From positions 62,001-126,000 of the forward strand of contig CASFJV010000046.1 in the NCBI GenBank assembly GCA_949295125.1: a stretch of DNA of 64,000 bases. Direction: 5' to 3'. Within the stretch, counting starts at the first letter, position 1; every line of letters begins with the position of its first letter. The DNA is from an uncultured Spirochaetales bacterium. Lineage in GTDB: Bacteria; Spirochaetota; Spirochaetia; Sphaerochaetales; Sphaerochaetaceae. This document shows, piece after piece, positions 56,987 through 64,000 of this stretch. Position numbers and translations under genes: made by a program. Below the pieces are notes generated by a model. That model saw nothing but the letters and a program-made list of their open reading frames with translations, was not told the origin of the DNA and ran no database searches.

Positions 56987-57388
56987 CTAATTAGACAATA
57001 CGTATTCCACTACATCATCAATTATGTCTTTCAAGCTCTCTTTTTTTGATCCGGCAACGTAGTTATTGCATCCTTTAGATGGGATTAGGACCTTCTTTGC
57101 CCTGCTTCTGGCAATTGCAAGAGCCATGCCTTCTGTCACCTCTCCAAGCATGCTGTCTGCGATCACAAGGCCAATGGGACAGATGATCACATCTGCCTCC
57201 TTCGAGCAGACTCTGACAGGATTTTCTCCGGTTGCTCCCTCATCAGCCCCTGCCTTTAGCATTGCGCTTGTTGCATTTGAATTAGTGCCAACGGCCCTGA
57301 TCCTTACATCCCTGGCCCTTGCTTTCAGTGCCTGGATCACTTCACGCCCTATTCCGCCCCCCTGGGCATCAATAACTAAAACATCCAT
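56987..57388 (-). CDS. DUF3842-family protein
   Basis: A 133-residue protein with a Rossmann-like opening VLVIDAQGGGIGREVIQALKA, GTNSNATSAMLKAGADEGATGENPV, and LIPSKGCNNYVAGSKKE, matching the uncharacterised DUF3842 family. The function is unknown. It lies 36 bases below the MATE exporter gene on the same strand and may be cotranscribed with it. Confidence 0.78.
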   Translation of the reverse strand: MDVLVIDAQGGGIGREVIQALKARARDVRIRAVGTNSNATSAMLKAGADEGATGENPVRVCSKEADVIICPIGLVIADSMLGEVTEGMALAIARSRAKKVLIPSKGCNNYVAGSKKESLKDIIDDVVEYVLSN

Positions 57389-57424
57389 ACGTTTCTTTTA
57401 CTATATGAATGGCAAACATTCAAC

Positions 57425-58759
57425 CTAGAGGAATGTTTTCTTCCAATGCCCAGTCAGGTAGAAATAGAGTGCAATCACAGTTGCAAGGCTCCATCCGATC
57501 GGCCAGCTCAGCCATATTCCAAGCGGTCCCAACAATGGAGCAAGGACAAATGAAATTCCAACCCTTAAAAACAGGTCAAGGAACGTGTCTGCCATGAACG
57601 GTTTCATGTCTCCGGCTCCCCTGAGCACTGCATCAGAGATAATCTTAAGGGCAACTACAAAATAGAATGGAGAGACAATCCTTAAAAGATCAGTTCCGGT
57701 ATTCATTGCCTCTCCTCCCCTGTTTTCAAGGAACAGGCTGAGTGGAAGGCGGGGCAGGAAGCAGAAGAGAAGAACAACTGGCAGGATGAAGCAGAAGGCA
57801 ATCCTGAGCCCTACTTTCCATCCGCTCTTTACCCTCTCATATTTCATGGCTCCAATATTCTGGGAAGAAAAGGAAGAGACTGCATTAGCAAGCGTTGAGA
57901 TTGATGTAATTATGAGGTTGTTAAGCTTTATTGCAGCGCTGTATCCTGCAATTACCGCACTTCCAAAGCCATTGATCAATGTCTGTATCATAATGTTTCC
58001 GACACTTACAAAGCTCTGCTGGAGAATTGATGGCACAGCAACTATAAGGAACTTTTTAAGGAGGCGGAAATCAAAGAGCCTAAGATCACCGTCTCCCTTC
58101 TCCATTCCCCTGATCCTCCTGAAAAGCACGGCATTAGCAAGTATTGAGCTTATTCCCTGGCAGATGAATGTTGCCCATGCAACTCCGCTTACCCCCATTT
58201 CAAATACAGTCACAAAGAGTATATCCATGAATATGTTAGCCGTTGATGATACTGCAAGGAAGACAAAAGGTGTCCTGCTGTCGCCCAATGCGGAGAAAAC
58301 ACCGGTTGCCAGGTTGTAGAAGAAGAGGAAGATAAGCCCATATATATAGATGTCAAGGTAAAGGGCACTGTCCCTGAATATTTCAGATGGCGTGTTGATA
58401 ATCCAAAGAAGCCAGTCTGTGCCAATCAGCCCAAAGAGCATCAGCATCACCGCCAGTACAGCTGTTGCAATAAAGCACGTGGAAATAGATCTCCTGACTT
58501 CGCTGTAATTCCTTGCACCAAAGCTCTGCGAAACCAGTACTGAAGTTCCCATATTTGCACCGAAAGCAAAAGCAATGAAAATCAGTGTGATTTCATAGCT
58601 GTTGCCAACTGCAGCCAGCGCTTCCTCACTTATGAACTTTCCTGCAACCAGGCTGTCAGCAATGTTATACAGCTGCTGGAAAACCATGGAAAGAAGAAGC
58701 GGAAGTGCAAATGATGTAAGCACACCTGCAACCTTTCCCTCTGTCAAATCCCTGTTCAT
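57425..58759 (-). CDS. MATE-family efflux transporter
   Basis: 444 residues with about 12 hydrophobic segments. The N-terminus FALPLLLSMVFQQLYNIADSLVAGKF and the matching segment of the second half, LIVAVPSILQQSFVSVGNIMIQTLIN, give the two-fold MATE repeat. It exports cationic compounds, usually with Na+ or H+; the substrate is unknown. It is divergent from tatD with 63 bases between the starts. Confidence 0.9.
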   Translation of the reverse strand: MNRDLTEGKVAGVLTSFALPLLLSMVFQQLYNIADSLVAGKFISEEALAAVGNSYEITLIFIAFAFGANMGTSVLVSQSFGARNYSEVRRSISTCFIATAVLAVMLMLFGLIGTDWLLWIINTPSEIFRDSALYLDIYIYGLIFLFFYNLATGVFSALGDSRTPFVFLAVSSTANIFMDILFVTVFEMGVSGVAWATFICQGISSILANAVLFRRIRGMEKGDGDLRLFDFRLLKKFLIVAVPSILQQSFVSVGNIMIQTLINGFGSAVIAGYSAAIKLNNLIITSISTLANAVSSFSSQNIGAMKYERVKSGWKVGLRIAFCFILPVVLLFCFLPRLPLSLFLENRGGEAMNTGTDLLRIVSPFYFVVALKIISDAVLRGAGDMKPFMADTFLDLFLRVGISFVLAPLLGPLGIWLSWPIGWSLATVIALYFYLTGHWKKTFL

Positions 58760-58786
58760 GGGCTTATTCTTCTACTTTTCCATCTC

Positions 58787-58815
58787 TTGGTAAAGTCCGG
58801 TTTTTGTGCTATCAA
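58787..58815 (+). promoter_or_regulatory. Promoter directly before the tatD-like start
   Basis: TTGGTA (58787-58792), a 17-base spacer and TATCAA (58810-58815), then 7 bases to the ATG at 58823. No Shine-Dalgarno. Confidence 0.45.
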
Positions 58816-58822
58816 GAAAACT

Positions 58823-59611
58823 ATGGAACATTTGGATTCTCATTTTCACCTTTATTCAATGAAAAAGAAGAATATCGGGATAATCCTGCCTGAAAACCTC
58901 ATAGGCATTGAAGTCGGAACAGAGCCATACGATTACAAAGAGAGAAAGGATCTTATTCCGGGAAATGTTGACTATTCCCATGCAGCCGGCCCATGGTGCA
59001 TTGAGCGTGAAGGCTATAGTGGATATGAAAAAGAGGCTTTACTGGTCAGGGACTGTTTTAAAAGGTATGGAGGGACATTTCTTGGAGAAATCGGGCTTGA
59101 CTACCACTGGATGTACGGGACAAAAGAAGAGCAGATAAAGCTTTTTGAAACTCAGCTTGACCTTTCAGAGGAGCTCAGGGTACCTGTCATAATCCACTCA
59201 CGCGATGCAGATGAGGATCTGGTCTCAATCATAAAAAAAAGGAGTTTCCCCTATTCAGGCATCATGCACTGCTTCTCATCATCATTTGAGATTGCAAAAG
59301 CCGCTCTTGATAAGGGCCTTTATATCTCTTTTGCAGGAAATGTCACATATAAAAGCAATACCTTGATACAGCAGGCAGCAAAGTATGTCCCGTCTGACAG
59401 GATCCTCTATGAGACTGACAGCCCCTACCTCGCCCCTGTCCCAATGCGCTATAAGCCATGCAATCCATGCTACAGCGATTACACTTCATCTTTTCTTGCA
59501 GATCTGAGAAATAAGGAGGCAGATGAATTCAGAAGTGAGGCTATATCCAATTTCAAAAGGCTGAGAAGCATTTCGGAAGGTACTCTAAAAGCAGCTAGAG
59601 ATTATTCCTGA
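58823..59611 (+). CDS. TatD-family metal-dependent hydrolase
   Basis: A 262-residue enzyme with all TatD metal ligands: DSHFH near residue 5, GEIGLDYHW, VPVIIHSRDADED, GIMHCFSS and ETDSPYLAPVP. Family members are 3'-5' nucleases or unidentified phosphodiesterases. The start is taken as MEHLDSHFH; the longer frame back to 58787 would cover the promoter. It overlaps the downstream convergent gene by 17 bases. Confidence 0.88.
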   Translation: MEHLDSHFHLYSMKKKNIGIILPENLIGIEVGTEPYDYKERKDLIPGNVDYSHAAGPWCIEREGYSGYEKEALLVRDCFKRYGGTFLGEIGLDYHWMYGTKEEQIKLFETQLDLSEELRVPVIIHSRDADEDLVSIIKKRSFPYSGIMHCFSSSFEIAKAALDKGLYISFAGNVTYKSNTLIQQAAKYVPSDRILYETDSPYLAPVPMRYKPCNPCYSDYTSSFLADLRNKEADEFRSEAISNFKRLRSISEGTLKAARDYS

Positions 59612-60233
59612 TGATGCTGTCCCAGTCCGGCTCGAATACGATGCAGCCGATGTCACCTTCAAGGGCAGCTGCATCAAGGTAGGAAACTGCAATTTCCGGA
59701 TTGTCCAGGGTTCTTATAAAACCTATAGTATCCGCTAAATCCATAGTGATGATTGTCCCGCTTGCTACCTCATTGCCATAAATTCCATATTCCGATGTCT
59801 CTATCTCCATATTGTACGGCACTTCAATAAGATTGCTGATTTCCCCCCTTAAAATGTCCCTTACCTCAGCTGAAATGGGATCCACTTCATCATAGAGCAG
59901 CGTAACAGGCTGCTCAAGGCTGAAAATGTAAGGTTCCATCAGTGACACTGGATCATATTCCATATTATATTGGTTATCAAAATCCAATCCAATTACGGAA
60001 TGATTTATAATCAGATCAGCTGATTTTAAATAACTATCAGAAGGATCATACACTATTTTTGATCTATAGGATGCTGTCAGTGCATCAGGATGGGAAAGCC
60101 TTTTTACATAACTTGAGTCGATATCACCGACAAAGAAAGCTACCTTTGGCCGTGTGAAATAGAAAACAGAAAAGCCTGCAACCACTACAAACAATAAAGA
60201 TACAAGAATTAAAACGGCTTTTTTCATTTTCAT
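59595..60233 (-). CDS. Membrane-anchored hypothetical protein
   Basis: I do not recognise this protein. About 212 residues. An N-terminal hydrophobic helix, KKAVLILVSLLFVVVAGFSVFYFT, acts as a signal anchor; the rest is soluble, rich in Asp and Ile and should lie outside the inner membrane. There is no lipobox. It may start at 60233 or two codons later; neither has a Shine-Dalgarno. Confidence 0.55.
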   Translation of the reverse strand: MKMKKAVLILVSLLFVVVAGFSVFYFTRPKVAFFVGDIDSSYVKRLSHPDALTASYRSKIVYDPSDSYLKSADLIINHSVIGLDFDNQYNMEYDPVSLMEPYIFSLEQPVTLLYDEVDPISAEVRDILRGEISNLIEVPYNMEIETSEYGIYGNEVASGTIITMDLADTIGFIRTLDNPEIAVSYLDAAALEGDIGCIVFEPDWDSIIRNNL

Positions 60234-60277
60234 GCCAAAAATTGTCGCATTATGGGCTATAAAATTCAACTCTAGTG

Positions 60278-60306
60278 TTGCCTTAAGTATCTTTAGTAAG
60301 TATAAT
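60278..60306 (+). promoter_or_regulatory. Promoter of fba
   Basis: TTGCCT (60278-60283), 17-base spacer and a perfect TATAAT (60301-60306), about 32 bases before the fba start; AAGGAGG follows at 60323-60330. Confidence 0.7.
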
Positions 60307-60338
60307 TTTATCGATTTAAAGCTAAGGAGGCTTTTATA

Positions 60339-61337
60339 ATGATCAGCTATAAGGAATTAGGTCTTGTAAACACAAGGGATATGTTTGCAAAGGCTATTAA
60401 GGGTGGCTATGCAATTCCAGCATACAATTTCAATAATATGGAGCAGATGCAGGCAATCGTGCAGGCATGTGTCGCTACAAAGAGCCCAGTAATCCTTCAG
60501 GTATCAAAGGGTGCAAGGGACTATGCAAACATCAACATCCTGCGCAACATGGCACGCGGCGTTGTAGAGTATGCACATGAGCTTGGCTGTGACATTCCAA
60601 TCGTACTTCACCTTGACCATGGTGACAGCTTTGAGACATGCAAGAGCTGCATCGACAATGGTTTTTCTTCAGTAATGATTGACGGATCTCACCTTCCTTA
60701 TGAAGAGAACGTTGCTCTTACAAAGAAAGTTGTTGATTATGCCCATCAGTTCGATGTTACAGTTGAAGGAGAGCTTGGTGTTCTTGCTGGAATCGAGGAT
60801 GAGGTTTCAAGTGCAGTAAGCCACTATACAAAGCCAGAGGAAGTTGAGGATTTCGTATCCAAGACAGGAGTTGACTCACTTGCAATCAGCGTAGGAACAA
60901 GCCATGGAGCTTACAAGTTCACACCGGAGCAGTGCACAAGGAATGCAGATGGCGTACTCGTTCCACCAGAGCTGAGATTCGATATTCTCGCAGAAGTTGA
61001 GAAGAGGCTTCCAGGATTCCCAATCGTCCTTCATGGATCATCTTCAGTTCCACAGGAATATGTAAAGATGATCAATGAGCACGGCGGAAAGCTTGCAGAC
61101 AGCGTTGGAATTCCTGAAGAGCAGCTTAGAAAAGCAGCCAAGAGCGCCGTATGCAAGATCAACATCGACAGCGATGGAAGGCTTGCAATGACAGGAACAA
61201 TCAGAAGGATCTTTGACGAGAAGCCAAGTGAATTCGACCCAAGAAAGTCTCTTGGACCTGCAAGGGATGCACTAAAGGAAATGTACATGCATAAGAACAT
61301 TGATGTTCTTGGTTCTGCAGGACATGCCCTGGACTGA
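60339..61337 (+). CDS. fba: Class II fructose-bisphosphate aldolase
   Basis: A zinc-dependent glycolytic and gluconeogenic aldolase of 332 residues. IPAYNFNNMEQMQAI opens the barrel, HLDHGDSFETC has the zinc histidine pair, VEGELG the catalytic region, LAISVGTSHGAYKF and VLHGSSSVP further ligands. It has an AAGGAGG site and its own terminator. The family also contains tagatose-bisphosphate aldolase; the isolated gene and length favour Fba. Confidence 0.93.
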   Translation: MISYKELGLVNTRDMFAKAIKGGYAIPAYNFNNMEQMQAIVQACVATKSPVILQVSKGARDYANINILRNMARGVVEYAHELGCDIPIVLHLDHGDSFETCKSCIDNGFSSVMIDGSHLPYEENVALTKKVVDYAHQFDVTVEGELGVLAGIEDEVSSAVSHYTKPEEVEDFVSKTGVDSLAISVGTSHGAYKFTPEQCTRNADGVLVPPELRFDILAEVEKRLPGFPIVLHGSSSVPQEYVKMINEHGGKLADSVGIPEEQLRKAAKSAVCKINIDSDGRLAMTGTIRRIFDEKPSEFDPRKSLGPARDALKEMYMHKNIDVLGSAGHALD

Positions 61338-61358
61338 ACTAATCCAGTAATTTAGAAG

Positions 61359-61392
61359 AAAGGCTGAATGGATCATCCACTCAGCCTTTTTT
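61359..61392 (+). terminator. Intrinsic terminator after fba
   Basis: GGCTGA pairs with TCAGCC and TGGA with TCCA inside, flanked by AAA and TTTTTT; a strong stem of about 13 bp with small interruptions. Confidence 0.85.
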
Positions 61393-61706
61393 ACAACAAA
61401 CCAAAATTTTCTAACTTATTGTTTTTTTAATCAGTACACTATTCCTGATGGTACTGCAGATTATATCACTCCAAGTTAGATATTCTTTTTAATTCTGTGT
61501 TCTCCACGCTCAATAAAACAATTTTGGAAGCCTCATACTGTTACAGTCGGGATCAATTAGCCAAAAGGAGGTTTTTTTGCGGCAACTTTTATAAAATAAG
61601 GTACAGTTACAACAGCCCCCTTACATTATGAAAAACTATGTTTAATTTCATATTCAGCAATTTCGATCTTTTTTAACCAATTCGAAAACCAATGATCTCA
61701 TCGCCC
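61393..61706. other. Intergenic region between fba and hicB without visible gene
   Basis: AT-rich. One Shine-Dalgarno-like AAAAGGAGG (about 61562-61570) is not followed by an open frame. A short CTGTTACAG and a later TACAGTTACAACAG resemble each other. No RNA gene or ORF can be supported. Confidence 0.4.
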
Positions 61707-62099
61707 TCATGCATGCATAGCACTGTTGCTGTTGTTAACGGCTGCATAAGCTTCCCCTTGGCTGAGAAGCATCACACAGTACTGGTTCATGCTGACGCCT
61801 TCCTCTTTTGAGCGTTCCATGAGGCGCCTATGAAGGGACTTCGGCATACGGAGTTTGAATTCTCCACTGTAATTCTTTAAGGTACTCGGCTCTGGAATCG
61901 GATCTCCATTCTCAAGCGCTGATGAAAACCATGCCTCTTTTGCATCATCAAGGCTTAAGAGCGCATCGGATGCGGATATCCCTGTGGTGATACATCCTTT
62001 AAGTTCAGGAATAAAAGCCACATATCCTTCTTCATCAGAGTCCTTCACAATCTCAACCCTGTAGGGGAGATTCATGTAATAGTTAATATCCTTAGTCAT
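61707..62099 (-). CDS. hicB: HicB-family antitoxin
   Basis: 130 residues: the N-terminal HicB fold YRVEIVKDSDEEGYVAFIPELKGCITTG with DALLSLDDAKEAW, and a C-terminal ribbon-helix-helix with FKLRMPKSLHRRLMERSKEEGVSMNQYCVMLLS. It neutralises HicA and represses the operon. Its ATG would overlap the original hicA stop as ATGA, with GAGGAG upstream. Confidence 0.88.
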   Translation of the reverse strand: MTKDINYYMNLPYRVEIVKDSDEEGYVAFIPELKGCITTGISASDALLSLDDAKEAWFSSALENGDPIPEPSTLKNYSGEFKLRMPKSLHRRLMERSKEEGVSMNQYCVMLLSQGEAYAAVNNSNSAMHA

Positions 62100-62331
62100 A
62101 TCTCCTCTTCTTCAACCGCATCCCTGACAAGCTCGATATACACTTTAGTATTGGCTTATGCCGTGGAATGACGATCTTCTTACTTCCTTTTCTAAATACA
62201 TAATGGCTACTTCCGCCTTTCGGTTGCTTCTCCTCAAATCCATAGCTCAGCAGGATCTTCTCCAACTCTTCAAACCTCAGATCCGGAGAAAGGGTCTTGA
62301 GATTGGCCATCAGCTTATCCCATTTAGACAC
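62096..62331 (-). pseudogene. hicA: HicA-family mRNA interferase, frameshifted
   Basis: The frame from GTG 62331 encodes a normal HicA start (GSSHYVFRKGSKKIVIPRHKPILK, with the expected GSSH histidine) for 63 residues, then drifts into CISSLSGMRLKKRRYD. Reading one frame over from the AAAG at about 62143-62146 gives VYIELVRDAVEEEEI and a TGA that overlaps the hicB ATG. One A is missing from a run of As, so the gene is broken, or rescued by a -1 shift. The TTGACA-type promoter and operator lie just upstream. Confidence 0.75.
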
Positions 62332-62347
62332 TTATTTGCCCAATTTA

Positions 62348-62377
62348 AATATAAAATGACATCACATACGATGTCAA
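62348..62377 (-). promoter_or_regulatory. Promoter and operator of hicAB
   Basis: On the minus strand a perfect TTGACA (62377-62372), an 18-base spacer and TATATT (62353-62348). The inverted repeat GACATC-N6-GATGTC (62358-62375) overlaps the -35 and fills most of the spacer, a good site for HicB ribbon-helix-helix autorepression. Confidence 0.7.
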
Positions 62378-62444
62378 GCTATCGGATTTATCTTCATATT
62401 CCGTGAGCGAAGCCTTAATACAAACTGAATACAGATACCAAGCT

Positions 62445-63734
62445 TTAAAAATTATGTCTGGCTTTCCATCGCTCTACATAATCATCAATATATCCTGGAT
62501 CAGCACCTGCTTTTTCCAGATGGGCTCTTACAAGATCCTCAGCTCTGAAGTTTTCTCCTGAAAAGAATAAAGGATAGAATCTATCAAATCCCATTTGCTC
62601 AAGTTCTTCCTTTGTAGTGTCTGGGGTAATTATTCCCATTCCCTCTTCCATATACTTTCCATTGCGGAGCGTTGCATAGTCCGTTGTCCTGAAATTGAAG
62701 ATAACGAAATCCTCTGCACCAAATCCTGGCTGCTTTTCATCTTCATACTTAATATATCTTATTGAATCTGAGCGGTAGTCCTCATAGCTGGAATAATCAT
62801 CTGCCCTTCCCTGGTAATTCCTTGGGTCCCTGTGCTCAAGGCTTCCTCCGTTTTCATAATACTCATGGATAAGTATCCTGAAATCCCTATGTCCAAATTT
62901 TTCTACTTCACCCACATTAATGAGAAGGTCATCCCCTATGCCGTCTTTTTCATCTTTAAGCTGCTTTAAAGCCTTAGCACTTAAACGCACAGCATATTCT
63001 TCGTTTTCATCAGGATCAATGAAAATTGCAATCTCATCCCCTTCTGACTTAGCGATGGGGAAATACCTCTGAAGATTGCCTGTGCCGTCCTGATTCAGCG
63101 TAAACAGGTCAACAATGACATTATCCTGTGCGTGCCCATCAAATGTGGAGAAAGAACCATCCCACTCAATTGGGATATCATCATACTGTATGCTCAGCAC
63201 GGCTGGTATCCTTGGGTATCCGTTTGCATCAGCACCATCAGCTGGCTGGAGAGAGAGGAATATGAATTCCCTGTATGAAAACCTCCTGTTCCGTATGTCA
63301 TAGCAATAGTCAATGATTCCTGCCGTCCTTCCTTCTGCGACATAAAACCTTATATAGAGATACTCTCCCCACTCAAAGTTAAACACATCGTCAATTCCAT
63401 ATTCATCATATATATTGCAGTCAAATCCATAGACATCGAAATCCCTGTAGTTTCCTCTTAGGTAATTTGGAATATTTGACGGCTTAATGTATTCTCTCCG
63501 GACAGCCTGCATCATAGGAGTGTAAGTGAGTACAGCAGTCCCGCCTCCCTTATCATTATTAAAAATTCCAAGATCTGTCAGACCTCTTGAAGAGATGCTT
63601 GGAGCAGAAGCAAAAACAGGGAAATAAAGTTCAAGTTCACTGCCATTTTCGCCAGAGCATGACACAAGGGAAAAAGCAGAAAAAACGGCAAGAACAGCAA
63701 AAATTAACAAACGGGAAATATAAGACCTTTTCAT
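62445..63734 (-). CDS. Predicted lipoprotein of unknown function
   Basis: About 429 residues. The N-terminal KRSYISRLLIFAVLAVFSAFSLVSC is a lipoprotein signal with lipobox LVSC at about residue 25. The mature part is rich in Tyr, Asp and Gly and shows no family I can name. It is likely attached to the outer or inner membrane. The ATG at 63734 is preferred over 63746, which abuts AAGG. Its promoter carries a nine-G tract. Confidence 0.65.
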   Translation of the reverse strand: MKRSYISRLLIFAVLAVFSAFSLVSCSGENGSELELYFPVFASAPSISSRGLTDLGIFNNDKGGGTAVLTYTPMMQAVRREYIKPSNIPNYLRGNYRDFDVYGFDCNIYDEYGIDDVFNFEWGEYLYIRFYVAEGRTAGIIDYCYDIRNRRFSYREFIFLSLQPADGADANGYPRIPAVLSIQYDDIPIEWDGSFSTFDGHAQDNVIVDLFTLNQDGTGNLQRYFPIAKSEGDEIAIFIDPDENEEYAVRLSAKALKQLKDEKDGIGDDLLINVGEVEKFGHRDFRILIHEYYENGGSLEHRDPRNYQGRADDYSSYEDYRSDSIRYIKYEDEKQPGFGAEDFVIFNFRTTDYATLRNGKYMEEGMGIITPDTTKEELEQMGFDRFYPLFFSGENFRAEDLVRAHLEKAGADPGYIDDYVERWKARHNF

Positions 63735-63782
63735 ATACAGCAACATCCTTATTTAAAACTGAATTCTTTTACCCGGAGAAGA

Positions 63783-63797
63783 ATTATACCCCCCCCC
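63783..63797 (-). promoter_or_regulatory. Lipoprotein promoter with poly-G spacer
   Basis: On the minus strand nine Gs (63797-63789) are followed directly by a perfect TATAAT (63788-63783). With the current length, 17 bases separate the -10 from TTTTCA, a four-of-six -35. The start codon lies about 48 bases below. An AATTCTT/AAGAATT hairpin follows in the leader. Confidence 0.6.
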
Positions 63798-63872
63798 ACG
63801 CGATTTGAAAAGGCTTTTTTGCATTTTTGATAATTTTGAATCATTAATCTCAATTTTCAGTACCTAAATATT

Positions 63873-63901
63873 TTGACACTAATACATTGTTATGATAATA
63901 T
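63873..63901 (+). promoter_or_regulatory. Strong promoter near the right edge
   Basis: Perfect TTGACA (63873-63878), 17-base spacer, TGA-TAATAT (-10 at 63896-63901). It drives the gene starting at 63973 through a leader with two small hairpins, GTGT..ACAC and AAGGC-TTTT-GCCTT. Confidence 0.65.
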
Positions 63902-63972
63902 TCTCTCTCGTGTGTGAAAAACACATAGACTTTTAGTTTGAAGTAAGGCTTTTGCCTTTATAAGGAGTATTC

Positions 63973-64000
63973 TTGGCTACAAAAGATTTGAGAGTTGATC
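63973..64000 (+). CDS. Start of a gene cut by the right edge
   Basis: TTG at 63973 follows AAGGAG (63962-63967) by 5 bases and opens a frame reading MATKDLRVD. Only nine codons are visible, so the product cannot be named. The strong promoter upstream supports a real gene. Confidence 0.45.

Noticed and set aside
57414-57438. Inverted repeat AAACATTC/GAATGTTT at the MATE stop codon
   Set aside because: It has no T run on the minus strand, so I could not support it as a terminator for the MATE gene.
60233-60269. The anchored protein at 59595 as another leaderless gene
   Set aside because: GACAAT lies 7 bases before its ATG with TTGAAT 17 bases further, but both match only four of six positions.
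61562-61600. Shine-Dalgarno-like AAAAGGAGG in the fba-hicB gap
   Set aside because: No start codon at the right distance and no sustained open frame follows.

Overview
This window looks like a chromosomal segment of a host- or gut-associated spirochaete, probably near the Sphaerochaetaceae/Treponema side of the phylum. The evidence is moderate. AlaRS is a short form that ends after the editing domain, as in Borrelia and Treponema. There is a signal-peptide protein ending in Phe (outer-membrane barrel style), a lipoprotein, dense operons with 1-8 base overlaps, and Arg codons that are mostly AGG. No rRNA, tRNA, CRISPR array or prophage was seen.

Layout. 1-4430 (minus) is a branched-chain amino-acid operon, ilvN-ilvC-leuA-leuC, with leuC running off the left edge. 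It is preceded by a Leu/Val/Ile-rich leader peptide and a terminator/antiterminator attenuator. 4650-5985 holds a lone TnpB (IS605 family) element. 6309-17292 (plus) is a compact purine operon, purE-C-F-M-N-(purO-purV fusion)-D-L, closed by a terminator. 17547-22613 carries a GltD-like flavoprotein, a cytidylate-kinase-like protein, a GNAT, a UvrD-type helicase and a TetR regulator. 22590-29602 (minus) is a five-gene molybdenum hydroxylase operon: a normal xdhA/C/B set plus a ygfM/xdhD pair whose ferredoxin-like domain has lost its cluster cysteines. 29808-33256 has aroB and a cysteine desulfurase-thiI pair. 33251-36618 (minus) is a four-gene operon: a helix-turn-helix protein with a decayed Fic domain, an N-acyl-D-amino-acid deacylase-like amidohydrolase, a DtxR-type regulator and a HAD phosphatase. 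36755-41646 has a COG2509 flavoprotein, an esterase, a YfcE-type phosphodiesterase and a two-component system.

41916-53174 holds mostly housekeeping genes (rpsD, trxA, ychF, hflX, rlmN, alaS, panE) with a Crp/Fnr regulator, a GH2 glycosidase, a small barrel protein and a divergent DprA. 53286-58759 has an EamA exporter, a complete ECF transporter (A, A', T, S), a DUF3842 protein and a MATE exporter. 58823-64000 has tatD, an anchored unknown, fba, a hicAB pair in which hicA is frameshifted, a lipoprotein whose promoter carries a nine-G tract, and the first codons of another gene.

The strongest points for follow-up are the nine-G tract in the spacer of a lipoprotein promoter (candidate phase variation), a recurrent layout in which a -10 box sits 6-7 bases before the start codon with no Shine-Dalgarno (candidate leaderless mRNAs, nine genes), the attenuator of the ilv-leu operon, the PurO-PurV fusion, the frameshifted hicA, and the HTH/decayed-Fic operon. 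I did not find a clearly new multi-gene defence or biosynthetic system.
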